From contig CAJNOP010000020.1 in the NCBI GenBank assembly GCA_905250075.1, positions 831,399 to 895,398 of the forward strand: a stretch of DNA of 64,000 nt, written 5' to 3'. Under the pieces are notes generated by a model. That model ran no database searches. It saw only the letters and a list, made by a program, of their open reading frames with translations, and had not been told where the DNA came from. This document shows, in pieces, positions 12,841-25,850 of the stretch. Position numbers and translations under genes: made by a program. Source of the stretch: Rotaria sp. Silwood1. Lineage: Eukaryota; Rotifera; Eurotatoria; Philodinida; Philodinidae. Numbering within the stretch: position 1 is the first letter of the stretch; the number at the start of each line of letters is the position of its first letter.

Positions 12841-13975
12841 ATGGCTAGTTGGGTTCGACAAAAAGACCATGGTTCTTACGAAACGGCTGAATTAATTGTA
12901 GGTGGAATTATTCCTATAGGTCTTATTGTAATTGGAACTATTGGTAATCTTATATCGATTTTTATTTTATTTAACAAAGAAAATTATCGAATATCTACTA
13001 ATATTTATTTAATATTTCTATGTCTTATGGATACACTTTCACTTTATCAATGGAATTTAAATCAACTTATATATACATTAACAAACGGTACAAAAGACTT
13101 CTGGGGACGATCAGTGTTTCTTTGCAAATTGGGTGAATTTTTTGGTTTTTATACTTTACATACATCAGCTATGTTTCTTACCTTTGTGGAACTTGATCGA
13201 GCTTGTTTATTACGTAGTAGATGGTATAAAACAAAAATAGCTCAACCACGTGTAGCATTAATTATTTGTGCTATTATTCTACTCGTTCTATTTGCATTGA
13301 ATGGATTTTTATTTGGATTAGGTTTTGAATATTCTTTCTATAATAATAGTACGGGCATACAAGAAACATTTGTAGTATGTTATTATTCAATGAATGCAAA
13401 GCTCAATGATTTCTTTAATTTTGAATATACATGGGTAAGTATTTAATTAGAAATTCAAGATTGATATATAGTTTTTTATATAGATACATCTTGTAGTCAT
13501 GTATATTGTGCCATTTATTGTCACCATTGTTTGTACATTGTTCATAGTAAAAAAACTAATGAGCAAACCAACAACTTCAAATCAACAGCTAGCAATTAAT
13601 GCTCAACGTAATCGTCGTATTTCATTTATGTTATTATTCATGTGTTTGACTTATGTTGTCTGTACTTTACCTAATCGTCTTTGTTTTTCAGTTTTTGAGA
13701 ATCAGATTATTGGTCATGACTATACAGATACAGTATTTCTTGCAGCGAATACATTAATGTATACAAGAAATGTGTTGAATGCATTTTTTCTTTATGTATC
13801 TGTATATGGTTTTCGACGAGAGGTACGCAATTTATTATTATTATTATGCTTTAGAAAACGACCTATTCAGGTGTTACCAAACAATACACGGATTGACAAC
13901 CAAGTGGGTACAATATCGATCAACCCAAGACCAGCTAAAAGTACAAGGGCTGTATTACATGTTATAAAAAACTGA
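12841..13975 (+). CDS. Rhodopsin-class G-protein-coupled receptor, paralogue 1 (361 aa)
   Basis: Two exons, 12841-13434 and 13484-13975, flank a 49-bp GT-AG intron that falls between codons just after a Trp before TM5. The protein has seven hydrophobic segments. Class A landmarks are visible: GN in TM1 (Asn36), an LMD Asp in TM2 (Asp64), a TM3 Cys95 paired with ECL2 Cys180, and Trp88 in ECL1. The TM3 end reads LDRA in place of DRY, and TM7 reads LNAFFLY in place of NPxxY. There is an NNST glycosylation site in ECL2. The short basic C-tail lacks a palmitoylation cluster I can be sure of. Neuropeptide-type ligands are likely for this general class, but the ligand is unknown. It has a close paralogue 7.7 kb downstream. 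The first ATG aligns with the paralogue start. Confidence 0.88.
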
Positions 13976-14108
13976 AAGTTTCTTCTTATTTTATATGTGT
14001 AATATACAGTTAAAGTTTGTTTTTTATGTTATTGTTTTGATCGTCTATTATATGCTTGATAAAGTGCAGACCATAATTACATTATACATATATGTTGTAA
14101 ATTTTCAA

Positions 14109-14114
14109 AATAAA
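14109..14114 (+). promoter_or_regulatory. Polyadenylation signal AATAAA of receptor 1
   Basis: Canonical AATAAA about 134 bp after the stop codon of the first receptor, in a T-rich context. Position fits a short 3' UTR. Confidence 0.5.
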
Positions 14115-16935
14115 ATATTTACTGCTACTTTGAGCTAAATTTTTTTATTCAACAATCATAAGAAAAATTTACAGTTTCACTTGTGAACATTAGAATTTGA
14201 AACTGTTAATTTCCAATTTCAAATGATAGAAGGAACGTAAAAAGATTTATTAGAGCAATCTTATTTTTTTTTCAGTAATTTTTCACTAATTTTTGGAAGC
14301 AACATCGACGAGAAGACATTTTAAAAGGTCATTGCACGTAAACTATGACCGTCATTACAGAAAAAGCGCTTAATTGAAGTCGATAGAACTCTCTTCGTTT
14401 ATTATATGTTGTAGAGGAAAGAATCTTATCCATTTTCTTCAAACGGTTTCAAAAATAGTGGAATATGAATATTTAATGCTTTTTTTACGGACAGCAATAA
14501 AAATCTGAACATCGAAGCAGCTATTTTAGTAAATTTTCATCTCAAAATGTTGTACTCATGACATCTTATGGATTTCATAAAAGAAGCGAAAATTAGAATT
14601 CCCGGTAACTATCAAAATTCACATCTGATGAATAGAGCACGGTATCAATTTTAAAATGGCTAACTACTACTTATACCAGTAAAGATTTGACTGGTAAAAG
14701 TTTCAGTTTTCTAGCACAGATATAGGGAAATTTTGATGTTGATATTTAGAAGTTAGAAGCTTTCTCTGAAACCCACAATATCCTATTAGCACTAGCCAAG
14801 AACAAGTACTGTATATAAAGACAAAGTCGTGGGTATTATTAGACAATAATCTTAAGCTTGGAATTCTAATGAATGATACTATATGGAGTTTCAAATCCTT
14901 AAAAGATGAATAACACTTGTAAGACTTGTATCGAATTATTTTTCATTTATAAATCACATTCGATACTTTACAACCTTAAATAAGTGGTGCTGAACAATAA
15001 TTCCTCAATGAACAATTTATTTTTTTGATTGCATCTTTCTATGTATAGAGTCAGCGTAGAAATGCAATTTGCCCGTATCAGAATGCTCGACAATTCTTGA
15101 ATTTAGATGAGATTGTAGACTTTCGAAAGAACTTCTGTTTCTGAATATCAGTATCGAAACCATTTTATCTTTTACGAGAAAAGTTCGTCTCAAAACCATG
15201 GCTTTCATAAAACAATTCACTTTTGAGAAGGATCTCCTGCATAGCTACAAAATAATAGGAAATCAAACCTTTTACTAGATATCTTTTTTTACTAATACAA
15301 GTACCAGTAAACACTTCAGCTTGATATTGCACTCCAATTGTTGGACATGAAATCTGAAAGTTGCCTGAAATACAAATCTTTGCTTCTTTTATGAAACCCA
15401 GTAAATGTTATGGGTACAATACTAGGGGCTGACAATTTGTTTCTGAGTACAGATTATCAATATAAAGATCTGCCGAGATATTCAATGCAATCAAACGATT
15501 CAATCTTAAGATATAGAGTCTACAAAAACTCTTCAATGTTCGAGATTTTAGTACTGTTCATGAAACAATCATTAAACATACAGGTTTCAATATTTATAAA
15601 AGCTGCTTGTCTCACAACATGCCATAAATTGAGCAAAATATATCAACTTCAATCCAGTATTTTATCTGTAATGACGATCGTGACTTAGTTAGTTGATAAA
15701 GAATTTCTTCATAGTGATCACGTACCATCAGTTATTCAAATACTACCTTAGTGGTCAGAAACTTCCGAAAACAGGTGTAAACGGGTACAAATAATGGAAT
15801 TACACAACATGTACATACATCCTATTTAATATTTTCATTTTTCAGCGATTTTTGCGAACACTTCCTTAGACACGCGTTTAAACACCCAAAACATCAAGGT
15901 TTTTAGTGTTTATGCGCGTTTTCGTGAACTCCTGTCAGCCTGAGTAGTATTCATTCAAAATTATTATTCATGGTTTCATATAAATTTCAAGAAGTAATCA
16001 GAAATTTTTTATTTATCAAATGGTACTACTTTCAGAATACAATCAGATTTTACATACATTCAAAAATTCTTAAAAGAAATAATATTGTAGTTACTATTTT
16101 ACACTATAAATTTATTTGGAATTTAATCAACATGTGCTCGGAAAATCTGTAAATCATCTAATAATATCAATGTTTTAGTGAATTATAGTATTTTTATTGA
16201 TTCGTCTATATTAATAATTAGAAATCTTCTTTAATTCATTCCATTTCAGACTAAAGACTTCACTTCTCAATTATAGGTAAACAAATGTTCGTCTTACTTT
16301 TATATCAAGACATAATTGTAGACTCTTCAAACAAAGAAGACTTGAATAATAGCAATAAACAATTAATCATAATAATGCAATGCAATAGCATTTTACGACT
16401 ACGAATCATTGAGCATTTTTATTTGGTACGGTCATCATAAGCTCTAAAGACACCACTTGTGACTATAGATGTTATTATTTTAAGTCTTCTTCTTTTAAAA
16501 CCTTCCTATTTTGTTATTGCAAACTTATATACTTGCATATATAATTTAAAAATTTAAAGAAATACTTTTATATAGTACTTAAGATTATATCCATTAGCAT
16601 ATACTTATAGATTAGTGTGTGTTATAGATAAAAATCGATTTATTGTTGTTGTAGTTTTTGATATTCTAGCTATTATTATTTCTTGCGTAATAAATAGTTA
16701 ATTTAAAGGCATAAGTGATGTCTTTAAAGCACATGGTGACCGTACCCAAAAAAGGGTAAGAACAAAATTAACGTACGACAACAACACTTAACATGTGGTT
16801 ATTATGACAAAAGATCTAGTTTTTTTAACTATTTAGAAAATAATAAGTATGTTCATGTAACATCGTAGAATTACAAGTTGATTAGTAAGACTCCCACAAT
16901 TATTAACAACTTATCGTATCTCACTATCGATTCCA

Positions 16936-17351
16936 TGGCAGATGCTCCCCAGATAGATGCTTCCGCGACAGTTGCTCCCCAGACACTTGCTTCCGCGACA
17001 CCGGTTCCACAACGACACTTGCTTTTGCGACAAGGATGTGGGTGTGAATGGACAAAGGAGTGACGGACATTCACAGCCACCACAACTTCCACACTCACAA
17101 CCGTCCACAGTCAAACTCGCAATCACACTCACACCAACACTCACATTCGCACTCACACACACTTACCCACATTCACACTCCCACTCACATCCACAGTCGC
17201 ACTCGCATCCACACTTGCATGCATCCATATCCACACTCGCACCTATACTCACATCCATAACCCTGTTGCGGGAGCAAGTGCCACTGGGGAGCAACTGTCG
17301 TTGGGGAACAACTGTCGCGGAAGCATCTGTCTGGCGAGCAACAGTCGTGTT
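16936..17351. repeat. GC-rich minisatellite arms flanking a CACTCACA-type tract
   Basis: The right arm (17271-17351) is about five 16-bp units close to GGAGCAACTGTCGTTG. The left arm (about 16936-17035) carries the same unit family in inverted orientation, for example GCTTCCGCGACAGTTGC. Between them (about 17060-17265) is an imperfect CACTCACA/CACACTCACAT tract of about 200 bp with no C-to-G strand balance. Base composition is far richer in G+C than the surroundings. ORFs in it are translations of the repeat. Confidence 0.75.
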
Positions 17352-20300
17352 GTCCTCACTATCACATAACCACAGATATTAATCGAACACTGAGATAAAG
17401 TCCGAAGAATATCATTTATCATTTCACACAATAATGTGCCAAAAGGAATATGTCAACTATGAATAGAACTTTATTTCATATTTTTAGACACTTTCAAAGT
17501 ATATGTGATTTAATAAAATTTCTGTTATTCTGTAGTCAATGAAATGTCTGGAGTTTTTGAAATTTCCAAAGTTTTCAAAATCACTTGTTTTGAATTTATG
17601 TCTGATTCTTAAAGAAATAAAAATAACAAAAATTATGATAATTCACTTTTTTTAGAAATCTGAGCATATTTTAAGCTGAAGGTCGTATTGCAGACTACAA
17701 AGTCTCCAATTGTTTTGTCAGAAACTGTCGACCATACTTTTGTTCTTGTCGATAGGAAACGACCCGAAATAATTGAAAAATCTGGATATGATGCTTTTGC
17801 CGCAACATTCAGCTCGATTTAATTGAAATCTGCTTGATTACTCAGTGTAGAATTATCAAGCTAGCTAATAAGTAGTTCAGAATACTAATTAAGGAAGAAA
17901 CGTGGACCTTGAACTACATGTTCGCAGGGCAGATTAAAAGTGCAATAGCATGCTACGAACTCATCGTTCTAGTCATGTAAATAATTATATTTTCCTATGA
18001 TATTTTTTCAAGCAATTGAATTGCTTCATGATTTCTCTTTGAACTCATCAAATGTTTTCGAAAGTTTTGTTCAGTCATTCTGATTTCTTAAGTAAAATCT
18101 CTTAATGAGCACAAAAAGATCTAATTGTCTGTGTGAAAATCACAAAGACAAATGAAAAGTTAAATAGAAAGCTATGAAGAAATTTGGCAGAATAAATATA
18201 ATTGGTTACATAATTATAGCGATGAGTCGATAGTACGTAATCAACGTTGCTCTTCTAAAATATTCCAAAACTCTACGGTCTAGGATCGGTCCTTACTCAT
18301 TGATTCATACTGCAAAGTATTGAATACTATTCATGAAAATACAAGATATTTCATAAGTTATGAAACTCAACAAAGTTTACTCGAATGCAAAGAGAAAATA
18401 ATATCTAATTAAATGTGACTCTAGAAGATTTGAGTATTCATGTCTACATGCCAAATAACATAATACTGGGTGGCATGCTTTCTTTTAATACTAGAAATAT
18501 GAACAAAACAATATGATGATTATTTTGTCAAAATTGAGAAGAAGAAGACTATCAGATACGTAGAGATAATAATTTGACAAAAAAAATATCTTGTTTTACT
18601 ACGACGCATGTATTATCCACTACCGTTTTTTTATAGTTTGTCAAGTATTTTAGACTAAAACTAAAAATTGGTCTTCTCGTATATTTTCGTTCAATACTTT
18701 TAATAAATTCTCAAATTTTCCATCATTCAACTTCATAATAGACCTATATTTTATAAGACATTTCGTCTACTTAATAAGTGAGTTTGTTGTAAATGTTCAG
18801 TTTTTACGCAGGCAAAATTTACTATAAAATATGGATTCATTAAGAAGCCTCTTCAACACTGTTTTGAGATAATATTCAAGCAATTAATAATTCATCAGTG
18901 ATTGGCAATGCAATCTCTGCTCTTCGCTTTTATTCTGAATTTAGTATGATCAACTGATAGGTGGCTCATGATAGTTCTCAGTTAAACGATTAAGATAACT
19001 ACTTAACGATTCCTGCTATGATTTTTATTTTAATATCAGATATGTTCGCCGCTATTTTTCAAATTCTAAAATGAAATGTTGCTGATAAATTTGACAAAAA
19101 CTGATCATCAAATTCTTATTTTTTTTCTTTTTATAATTAGAAGAAAAGATGTCATCCAATATAATGTCACTTGAAACATCAACGGCAGATTCAATTTCAT
19201 GTAGATAAATTTAGTTAGCAACGATTCCGTGTTCGTACCATAAATTAATAGTGTTGAATTCCATAACATATGAAACATCCTGTATGTAAATTAACTCGTT
19301 CGAGTTTCTCGACACCCGAAATAACTGAATCTAAAGTTTCTAGTTTGTTCTCGAGTTCAACATAGGCTAAATACACATAGAATGAGCTATAAAAAACTAT
19401 GCGATAAAACTTGGGATACCTACACTTTGATTCTATTAAACAGGCTCAGAATGTTGTTTACGAAAGAGAGAGAATTGAATTTTTTCTTTTAGACTAATAA
19501 CATAAATAAATACCGCTTTGAAATACTATTATTGGCTTCCATAAAGATATTAAATCTATCATTAAATAAGAAAAAAAATGCGAAGCCATCCATAGATAAT
19601 ATTCAGTTGTCATTTAAGACTGACGAGAAAAACTTTAAATACACTTTATTCATGGCTGTCATATTGATGCACATAAAGAGAAATTTTAGAATTATCAATA
19701 GTTTTAAAGTTCGAATTCATATTTAACAATTTAAAAGTATAGCTAGTACATCAACTTTATTGCAAAAATCAATATTTCGTGTTTGAAAATTTTGATAGAT
19801 TATAATCGCTAACTTTTAAACTAAACTTTAAAAGCTTTTCTTTCTCTCTGCGGATTCATAAGTAACCCTGTATATTTATTTATATAATAGACACTGTATT
19901 TAATCTTAATCAGAGTTTAATTATGAACAAATATTTCTCATATATGAATGCATTCCTTTGACTTAGTAAGACATGATATTTCACCGGATATCAATCTTCA
20001 TTCTACTTTTCTTCATTTAATAAACAAATTAAAGAAAAAAAAACATGACTTTATCAATTATTTCAGCGAAAAGACACAATAGAAAAATAAAAACAGGATG
20101 TCCACAAATCCTTGAATTTTTTCAAAGAAAATATATTAAATGAAATAATAATCTTAACACAATAGAAGTAGACATTATATTGTGATTTTTACTCTGCTTG
20201 AGTTTAACTGAGGAATTTAATGAAAGACAATCGTTTCCAGATTTCAATATTTTTTAAGAATATCAAACGCATTGAAATCTAAGCCTTGTACTGAAAAAAT

Positions 20301-20548
20301 AACATTCAGAAAACTATATTAAATACATAAAATATAACTGCGCATTAGAATAAAAAGAAATGAGAATTTTCTTTTTTTTATGTCTCTTGCAATAGAAAAG
20401 ATAGGATTGGATAAGATATTTAACAAAATTGCCGGTAAAAAAAAGACTGAAAAAACTATAGAAAAAAAATAGATATATTAGAAGATCAGTTAGTTCAAAA
20501 AATTGTTTGTCATATACATTATATAGTTTATATATCAGTAAACATCAA

Positions 20549-21680
20549 ATGGCTTCATGGTATCGAAGAGAAGATCCATTTCCTTATGAAACAACTGAAT
20601 TAATCGTAAGTGGCATTATACCTATGATTCTTATTGTAATTGGGACTTTCGGTAATCTTATATCTGTGATCATTTTACTTAATCAACAAAATCGTGGAAC
20701 ATCAACCAATATCTATTTGATATTTTTATGTCTTATGGATACAATATCACTTTATCAATGGAATTTAAAACATGCTGTATATACAATTACAGCTGGTAGA
20801 CAAGAAGTATGGGGAGGATCAGTACTTCATTGTCAATTGAGTCAATTTTTTGCTTTTTACACTTTACATACATCAGCTATGTTTCTCACTTTTGTACAAC
20901 TTGATCGAGCTTGTTTATTACGTAGTAGATGGTATAAAACAAAAATAGCTCAACCACGTGTAGCATTAATCATTTGTGCTATTATTCTACTCGTTCTATT
21001 TGCATTGAATGGATTTTTATTTGGATTAGGTTTTGAATATTCTATCTACAATAATACTACAGACAATCATGAAACATTTGTAGTATGTTATTATTCATTG
21101 ATTCCACAACTCAATGATTTCTTTAGTTTACATTATGCATGGGTAAGTACATAATTAGAAATTCAATATTGATATATAGTTTTTTATATAGATACATCTC
21201 GTAGTCATGTATATTTTGCCGTTTTCTGTCATAATTTTTTGCACATTGCTCATAGTGAAAAAGCTGATCGTTAAACAAACATATACAAATAATCAATTAG
21301 CAATCAGTGCTCAACGCAATCGTCGTATTTCAATAATGCTTGCACTCATGTGTTTTACTTATATTATTACCACTTTACCTAATCGTCTTTGTTTTTCAGT
21401 TTTTGGGAATCAGATTATTGGTCATGACTATGCAGATACAGTATTTCTTGCAACGAATACATTAATGTATACAAGAAATGCGTTGAATGCATTTTTTCTT
21501 TATGTATCTGTATATGGTTTTCGACGAGATGTCCGTCAATTGACGTTGACATGTTGGAAAAAATTAACAGGAGAAGATGTTCTTCAAGAGAACAACGGTA
21601 ATGTTGGCACAATTATGCCGCTTCGTGCACCAGCTAGAAGCGCAATTACTACAATGCCAATCAAAAAAACTACTCATTGA
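20549..21680 (+). CDS. Rhodopsin-class G-protein-coupled receptor, paralogue 2 (360 aa)
   Basis: Two exons, 20549-21142 and 21192-21680, with a 49-bp intron in the same position as in paralogue 1 and nearly identical to it. An in-frame ATG 14 codons upstream (20507) exists, but 20549 aligns with the paralogue start (MASW) and is preferred. Motifs match paralogue 1: GN in TM1, LMD in TM2, Cys in TM3 and ECL2, LDRA after TM3, and LNAFFLY in TM7. Residues 103-165 (TM3 to ECL2) differ from paralogue 1 at a single position, while TM1-TM2 and the C-tail have diverged clearly. The C-tail ends in a basic, Thr-rich stretch. The gene is probably functional: no stops or frameshifts were found. Ligand unknown. 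Confidence 0.88.
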
Positions 21681-21963
21681 TGAACATAAATTTTGTTTCA
21701 TTAACTTATCTTTTGACATTTTTCTCTCTTTTCTCAATGTTCTGTAATACGTTTTTTGAATCACTTGTAACGTCATCGTGAGTTTTAATATTACTGATGT
21801 CTTATACCAGCTATATATTTTTCTGTCATTAAATTGTCTCATTTGATAGACCTTTTTTTTATTTGGGATGCTGTGTTCATCATGCAATGATAAGCCATAA
21901 AATGACATTTTATTCATAATTAACACAGGTGTCTGCATTTAGCATTACATGAGAAATGATAAA

Positions 21964-21969
21964 AATAAA
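21964..21969 (+). promoter_or_regulatory. Candidate polyadenylation signal of receptor 2
   Basis: AATAAA about 285 bp after the stop. It is the first canonical hexamer that I noticed downstream. It abuts the SINE-like element that follows. Confidence 0.3.
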
Positions 21970-21977
21970 TTGGACTG

Positions 21978-22117
21978 CTAATGATGTGTAGCTCAAGGTT
22001 AAGTGTCTTGACTACGGATGATAATAAGTGATGTGACAAGAATAGATATTAAGGTACAAGGTCAAACCTTTCATTACACTTCTGCCTTCGAGCGTCGCCA
22101 AATCCTTCTTTTTTTTC
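21978..22117 (+). mobile_element. Candidate tRNA-Arg-derived SINE, degenerate
   Basis: TAGCTCAAGGTTAAGTG (from 21989) looks like a polymerase III A box and D-arm. It is followed by CTTGACTACGGATGATAA, which closely resembles the anticodon arm of tRNA-Arg(ACG). A weak B-box-like GGTCAAACC is at 22060-22068, farther away than in a true tRNA. The segment ends in a T-run at about 22108-22116. The extra sequence between boxes and the lack of an acceptor stem argue for a SINE or tRNA pseudogene, not a working tRNA. Confidence 0.45.
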
Positions 22118-23574
22118 TATTATAAATGCAAAGAAAAAGGAACCAAATATTCAATGATCAATATTCATTTCAATATGATTTCTTTTAGAATGATGCTATA
22201 GAAAAGCAATAATAATCCTAACATACGAATTATAATCAGAAAGTATATGGACTATACACATCTGAAAAACCAATAGGATAAAAATCATTAACGCTGATAA
22301 AAAAAATACTGTTTAAACCTCATTTTTTTAAAAACTCTTGTTATGAATATCATAATGAACGTAGTCTACAGCGACACAATGGACCTTGATCTTTACAAAA
22401 ATCTCTGCTAATAGGTTCCAATAGTAGAATAAAGTAATAATTCATCTGAGGGGATATCTGATTGAGTTGTGTTAACAATTAAGAGGATATAAATAGGTTC
22501 ATAAACACGGCAACTAAACACAAGACAATGAAACGATTGACTCAACTGCAAGATAATATGGACAATTCGGATGATGTTACGCTCTAATTTCACTCTGATC
22601 TATCAAAGTATATTATAACTTCAACTCGGTTTCAACTTAAATTACAAGATTTTTAGAGATCTTACTACAGCTTTAACTTAAAAAAATTACGATAATTCGA
22701 TCTTATCTTAGAAAGTTGAACGAGAATCCTTAATATCAATCTACAGTCCTGCACGCGTCGGACTTTTCTTAATCGAACAACATCTGGACCCAAAGTTGTG
22801 CCCAATACCAGATAGGATTCGAAACGAAGTTTACTAGCATTCAGCATGTACTTTCACACTCGTAATATAGTTTTTAAACTTTTACTTTGAATGAAAACAA
22901 AACTATTGTTTCGTTTCTTCCATATAAGAGTTGCAAAAAAAAAGAGACCATCTAAAGTTCCATAAAGAAGCAACCGCTTCACGATATAATTGGTCTCCTT
23001 CTGCCTCTCAGATCCCATGAATTTCACTGAAGATACTACTGCTTGTTGCACATACTGCTGCAATAGAACTCACGAAAGAAGTCAATCAACTGATCAATTG
23101 CTCTTCATTCAAGACTTTGTGCAACATATAATCACTAATGAGCCATTAGTACTGACATACTGCATTTTGATATAATATTTTACCAAAATGCTATAGCTGT
23201 CCCCAGAAAAGAGAGAAGAACTAATGCCAGAATTTCAACATAAGCTATGCATAGAAGTAAGCCTTAGCAAGATTAGTTCATTATGAAGGTTTCAGATCTC
23301 TTGATTTGATCCCATTCTGAAATAAAAACATCGAGTCTATTCTCCTAAATCAGAGATCTGAAGGACACGCTTTCACTATAGACGTATCTGAAGATAGGAG
23401 CAACGAAAACATCTGAAACATTCTCAATAAACTAATCTTATTAAGATCTAAATCTATACAAAGTTGTTTCGGAGGAAGATCATTGCTTTCTGGTAAATTA
23501 CTCTATAAATATGTACCATCTCGACAATTATAAACTATCAATCTGGACTCTATTTAGGTTACTCATACCTCATA

Positions 23575-23665
23575 CAGGTCTACATGATGCCCATAGTCTC
23601 GACTCAAAAGCGATTGATCACTTGGTTGCCTATCCTTGTTAGCCTAATCTCAATATGCATCCAAA
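23575..23665 (+). repeat. Diverged copy of the palindrome arm motif
   Basis: ATGCCCATAGTCTCGACTC with the following AAGCGATTGATCAC and CTTGTTAGCCTAATC matches the right arm of the palindrome near 25235-25320, with scattered changes. It is a separate copy about 0.7 kb before the palindrome. Confidence 0.6.
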
Positions 23666-24350
23666 GCTGTCTAAAGTTTCTACTAAGGCACTATGTGTTA
23701 TCTATAGACAAAACATTAATTGAAATTTGAAGGTGACATATGCGAAGGTTTTCTGATTAGTCTAATAATATCAATAATGTTGCTATGTCTCGAAAGTATG
23801 TTAATCATTTGCTTCAAACCTACAGAAAAACAAACTGAATTTCAATCAATTTCGAAAAGCATTATTTAGCTTGATAATAACCATCCAATTCGGAGAACAG
23901 TTTCTTACTACTGATTTCTAACCAATAACTCAGAGAATATCTAAAATGGTCATTTTTCATATTTTCAGCATTGTTTACAGTACGGAGAAGAATTTACTAG
24001 CAAATCATCATCATTTTATTATACATATCTAATTGAATATCAAATTCTGGAAGCACTTTTAAAAAAAGAAACAAAAACTTAACCAATAGTTTACATCGTT
24101 TCAAAAATATTGTAACTCAATTAAAACTTGCAAATATGTTGGTCTACTCAATATTACATATATTATGTTGTGTGCTATTCGTTGATTACGAGTCCATCGC
24201 AAGTAACAGTATTTGTTGAAAACAAAGAATACACTTTAAAAACAAAAAGAATTCATGAATAAATATAAGCATCTAGTTATACATTTTTAAACCTCAACTT
24301 TTTTCAATCTCATTGTTGTATTTTGTGTTCTTTAATAGATTGTATTTATA

Positions 24351-25611
24351 CGAGATATACAATGTATACAAAGACAAAATACCAGATTAAAAATAATCAA
24401 TCATCGTTTATGAATGAAAAGACTGACTTTGACTTTCCAATAAAATTAAATTATCATCATTTAAATGAAATCAATCAATAACTGATACTGAGAAAATGAT
24501 ACCTATTTTATTGATTTCGAAAAGTTTAGATATCGAATTATTCAAAAAACCAAAATGTTAAAGGATAATGTTCCTTCTCTTATATTATTAATAGATGATA
24601 ACTTCTTATATTAATTTTCAACACTTACTGATTAAGGAACATTCTGATTAGGTAAAGCTAACGAGGAAGTGTCATCAGCTGTTCAATCGTTTATGCGCTG
24701 AGACTATGTGCATTCTGTCGGTTCAAATGAGTTATGAATACCCTGAAAAAAAGTTCGGATACTTAGCTTATTGCTATGGAGATACTACACATTTACAGTA
24801 TTTTATATTGCATCCCGTGTATCTTCTCAGCAATGCTAGAAAAACTGATGTTCGAATTTCGACTTGAAATTTTACATAAAAACAAGTCTCAACGAGAATA
24901 GTTATTTGTGAATTTTTCAGATCTTGTTGGTCTTCTTATCTACAGATACAACTGTAGTGATAATGTGTCTTTTCCATCATTAAAAAAAAAACAAGAAGAA
25001 TTGATGCTCTTATTGCAAGATAAAAATAAATCAAAAGATCTAAAATATTCAGAAAAAACCTATTCTTGTTAAGGACTGTATTTATATATAGTTTCAAGTC
25101 AAAATTCGAACATCAGTTTTTCTTGTATTGCTGCGAGAATGCGTGGTATTCAATAAAAAAACACTGTAAAAGTGCAGTATCTCCGTAGCAATAAGCTAAC
25201 CATTAAAACTTTTTTTCAGAATATTTATAGTTCATTTGAATCGACAGTATGCACATAGTCTCAGCGCATAAACGATTGAACATTTGATGGCTCTTTCTCA
25301 TTAGCTTTGCCTAATCAGAATGTTGTTTAATAAGCAAGTGTTGAAAATCCACATAAGAAGTTATCGGCTATTAAAAATCTAAGAAGATGAAAATTATCCC
25401 TTAACATTTTGGTTTTTTGAATAGTTCGATATACAAACTTTTCGAAATCAATAAAATAGGTGTTACTTTCTCAGTATCAGTTAGTGATTGAGTTCATTTA
25501 AATGATGACAATTTAATTTTATTGAGGAGTCAAAGTTAGTCTTTTCATGTATAAACGGTGATTGATTATATTTTATTTGGTATTTTATATTTGTATACAT
25601 TATATACCTCG
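24351..25611. repeat. 1.26-kb imperfect palindrome (foldback)
   Basis: The left arm (24351 to about 24885) is the reverse complement of the right arm (about 25080 to 25611) with many point differences, around a spacer of about 190 bp. For example, ATTCTGATTAGGTAAAGCTA on the left mirrors TAGCTTTGCCTAATCAGAAT on the right, and TGTTCGAATTTCGACTTGAA mirrors TTCAAGTCAAAATTCGAACA. No terminal duplication or coding capacity was found. It could be a foldback element or an old inverted duplication. Confidence 0.8.
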
Positions 25612-25639
25612 TTAAGGCTGATCTCTGTGCTTAGTTTCA

Positions 25640-25850
25640 AATCGAAAATCGAAAATCAGATCTTCTGGTGTTCCTGGAGAGAACCTCAGCATTTCGATAT
25701 AATATACCGTAAAAATGCAGTATCTCGGTAGTAATAAGATATTAGTCGAGACTCTTTTCAGAGTATCAGTAGCTCATTAGAGACTACATGTTGCACATAG
25801 TTTTGAATAAAAACGATTAATCAGTTTGTTGTCTTTCCTTGGAAGTGTTG
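25640..25850 (+). repeat. Third-type diverged copy of the palindrome arm
   Basis: Directly after the palindrome, this segment repeats the inner part of its right arm in the same orientation: a GTTTCAAATCGAAAATCGAA start, a GTAAAAATGCAGTATCTCGG core and a TTGCACATAGTTTTGAAT end. Divergence is higher than between the two palindrome arms. Confidence 0.6.

Larger units (their letters stand above)
13976..20548. other. Intergenic DNA between the two receptors
   Basis: Apart from the GC-rich inverted minisatellite at 16.9-17.35 kb, this 6.6 kb is AT-rich and shows no exon chain. Its last 600 bp is the upstream region duplicated from receptor 1. Small ORFs lack coding features. Confidence 0.5.

Noticed and set aside
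16871..17431. ORFs of 60-141 aa on both strands with His/Ser or Gly/Cys repeats
   Set aside because: They are translations of the minisatellite and CACTCACA tract; no codon evidence.
21978..22117. Functional tRNA gene
   Set aside because: A box and anticodon-arm similarity exist, but the B box is weak and misplaced and no acceptor stem can be paired.
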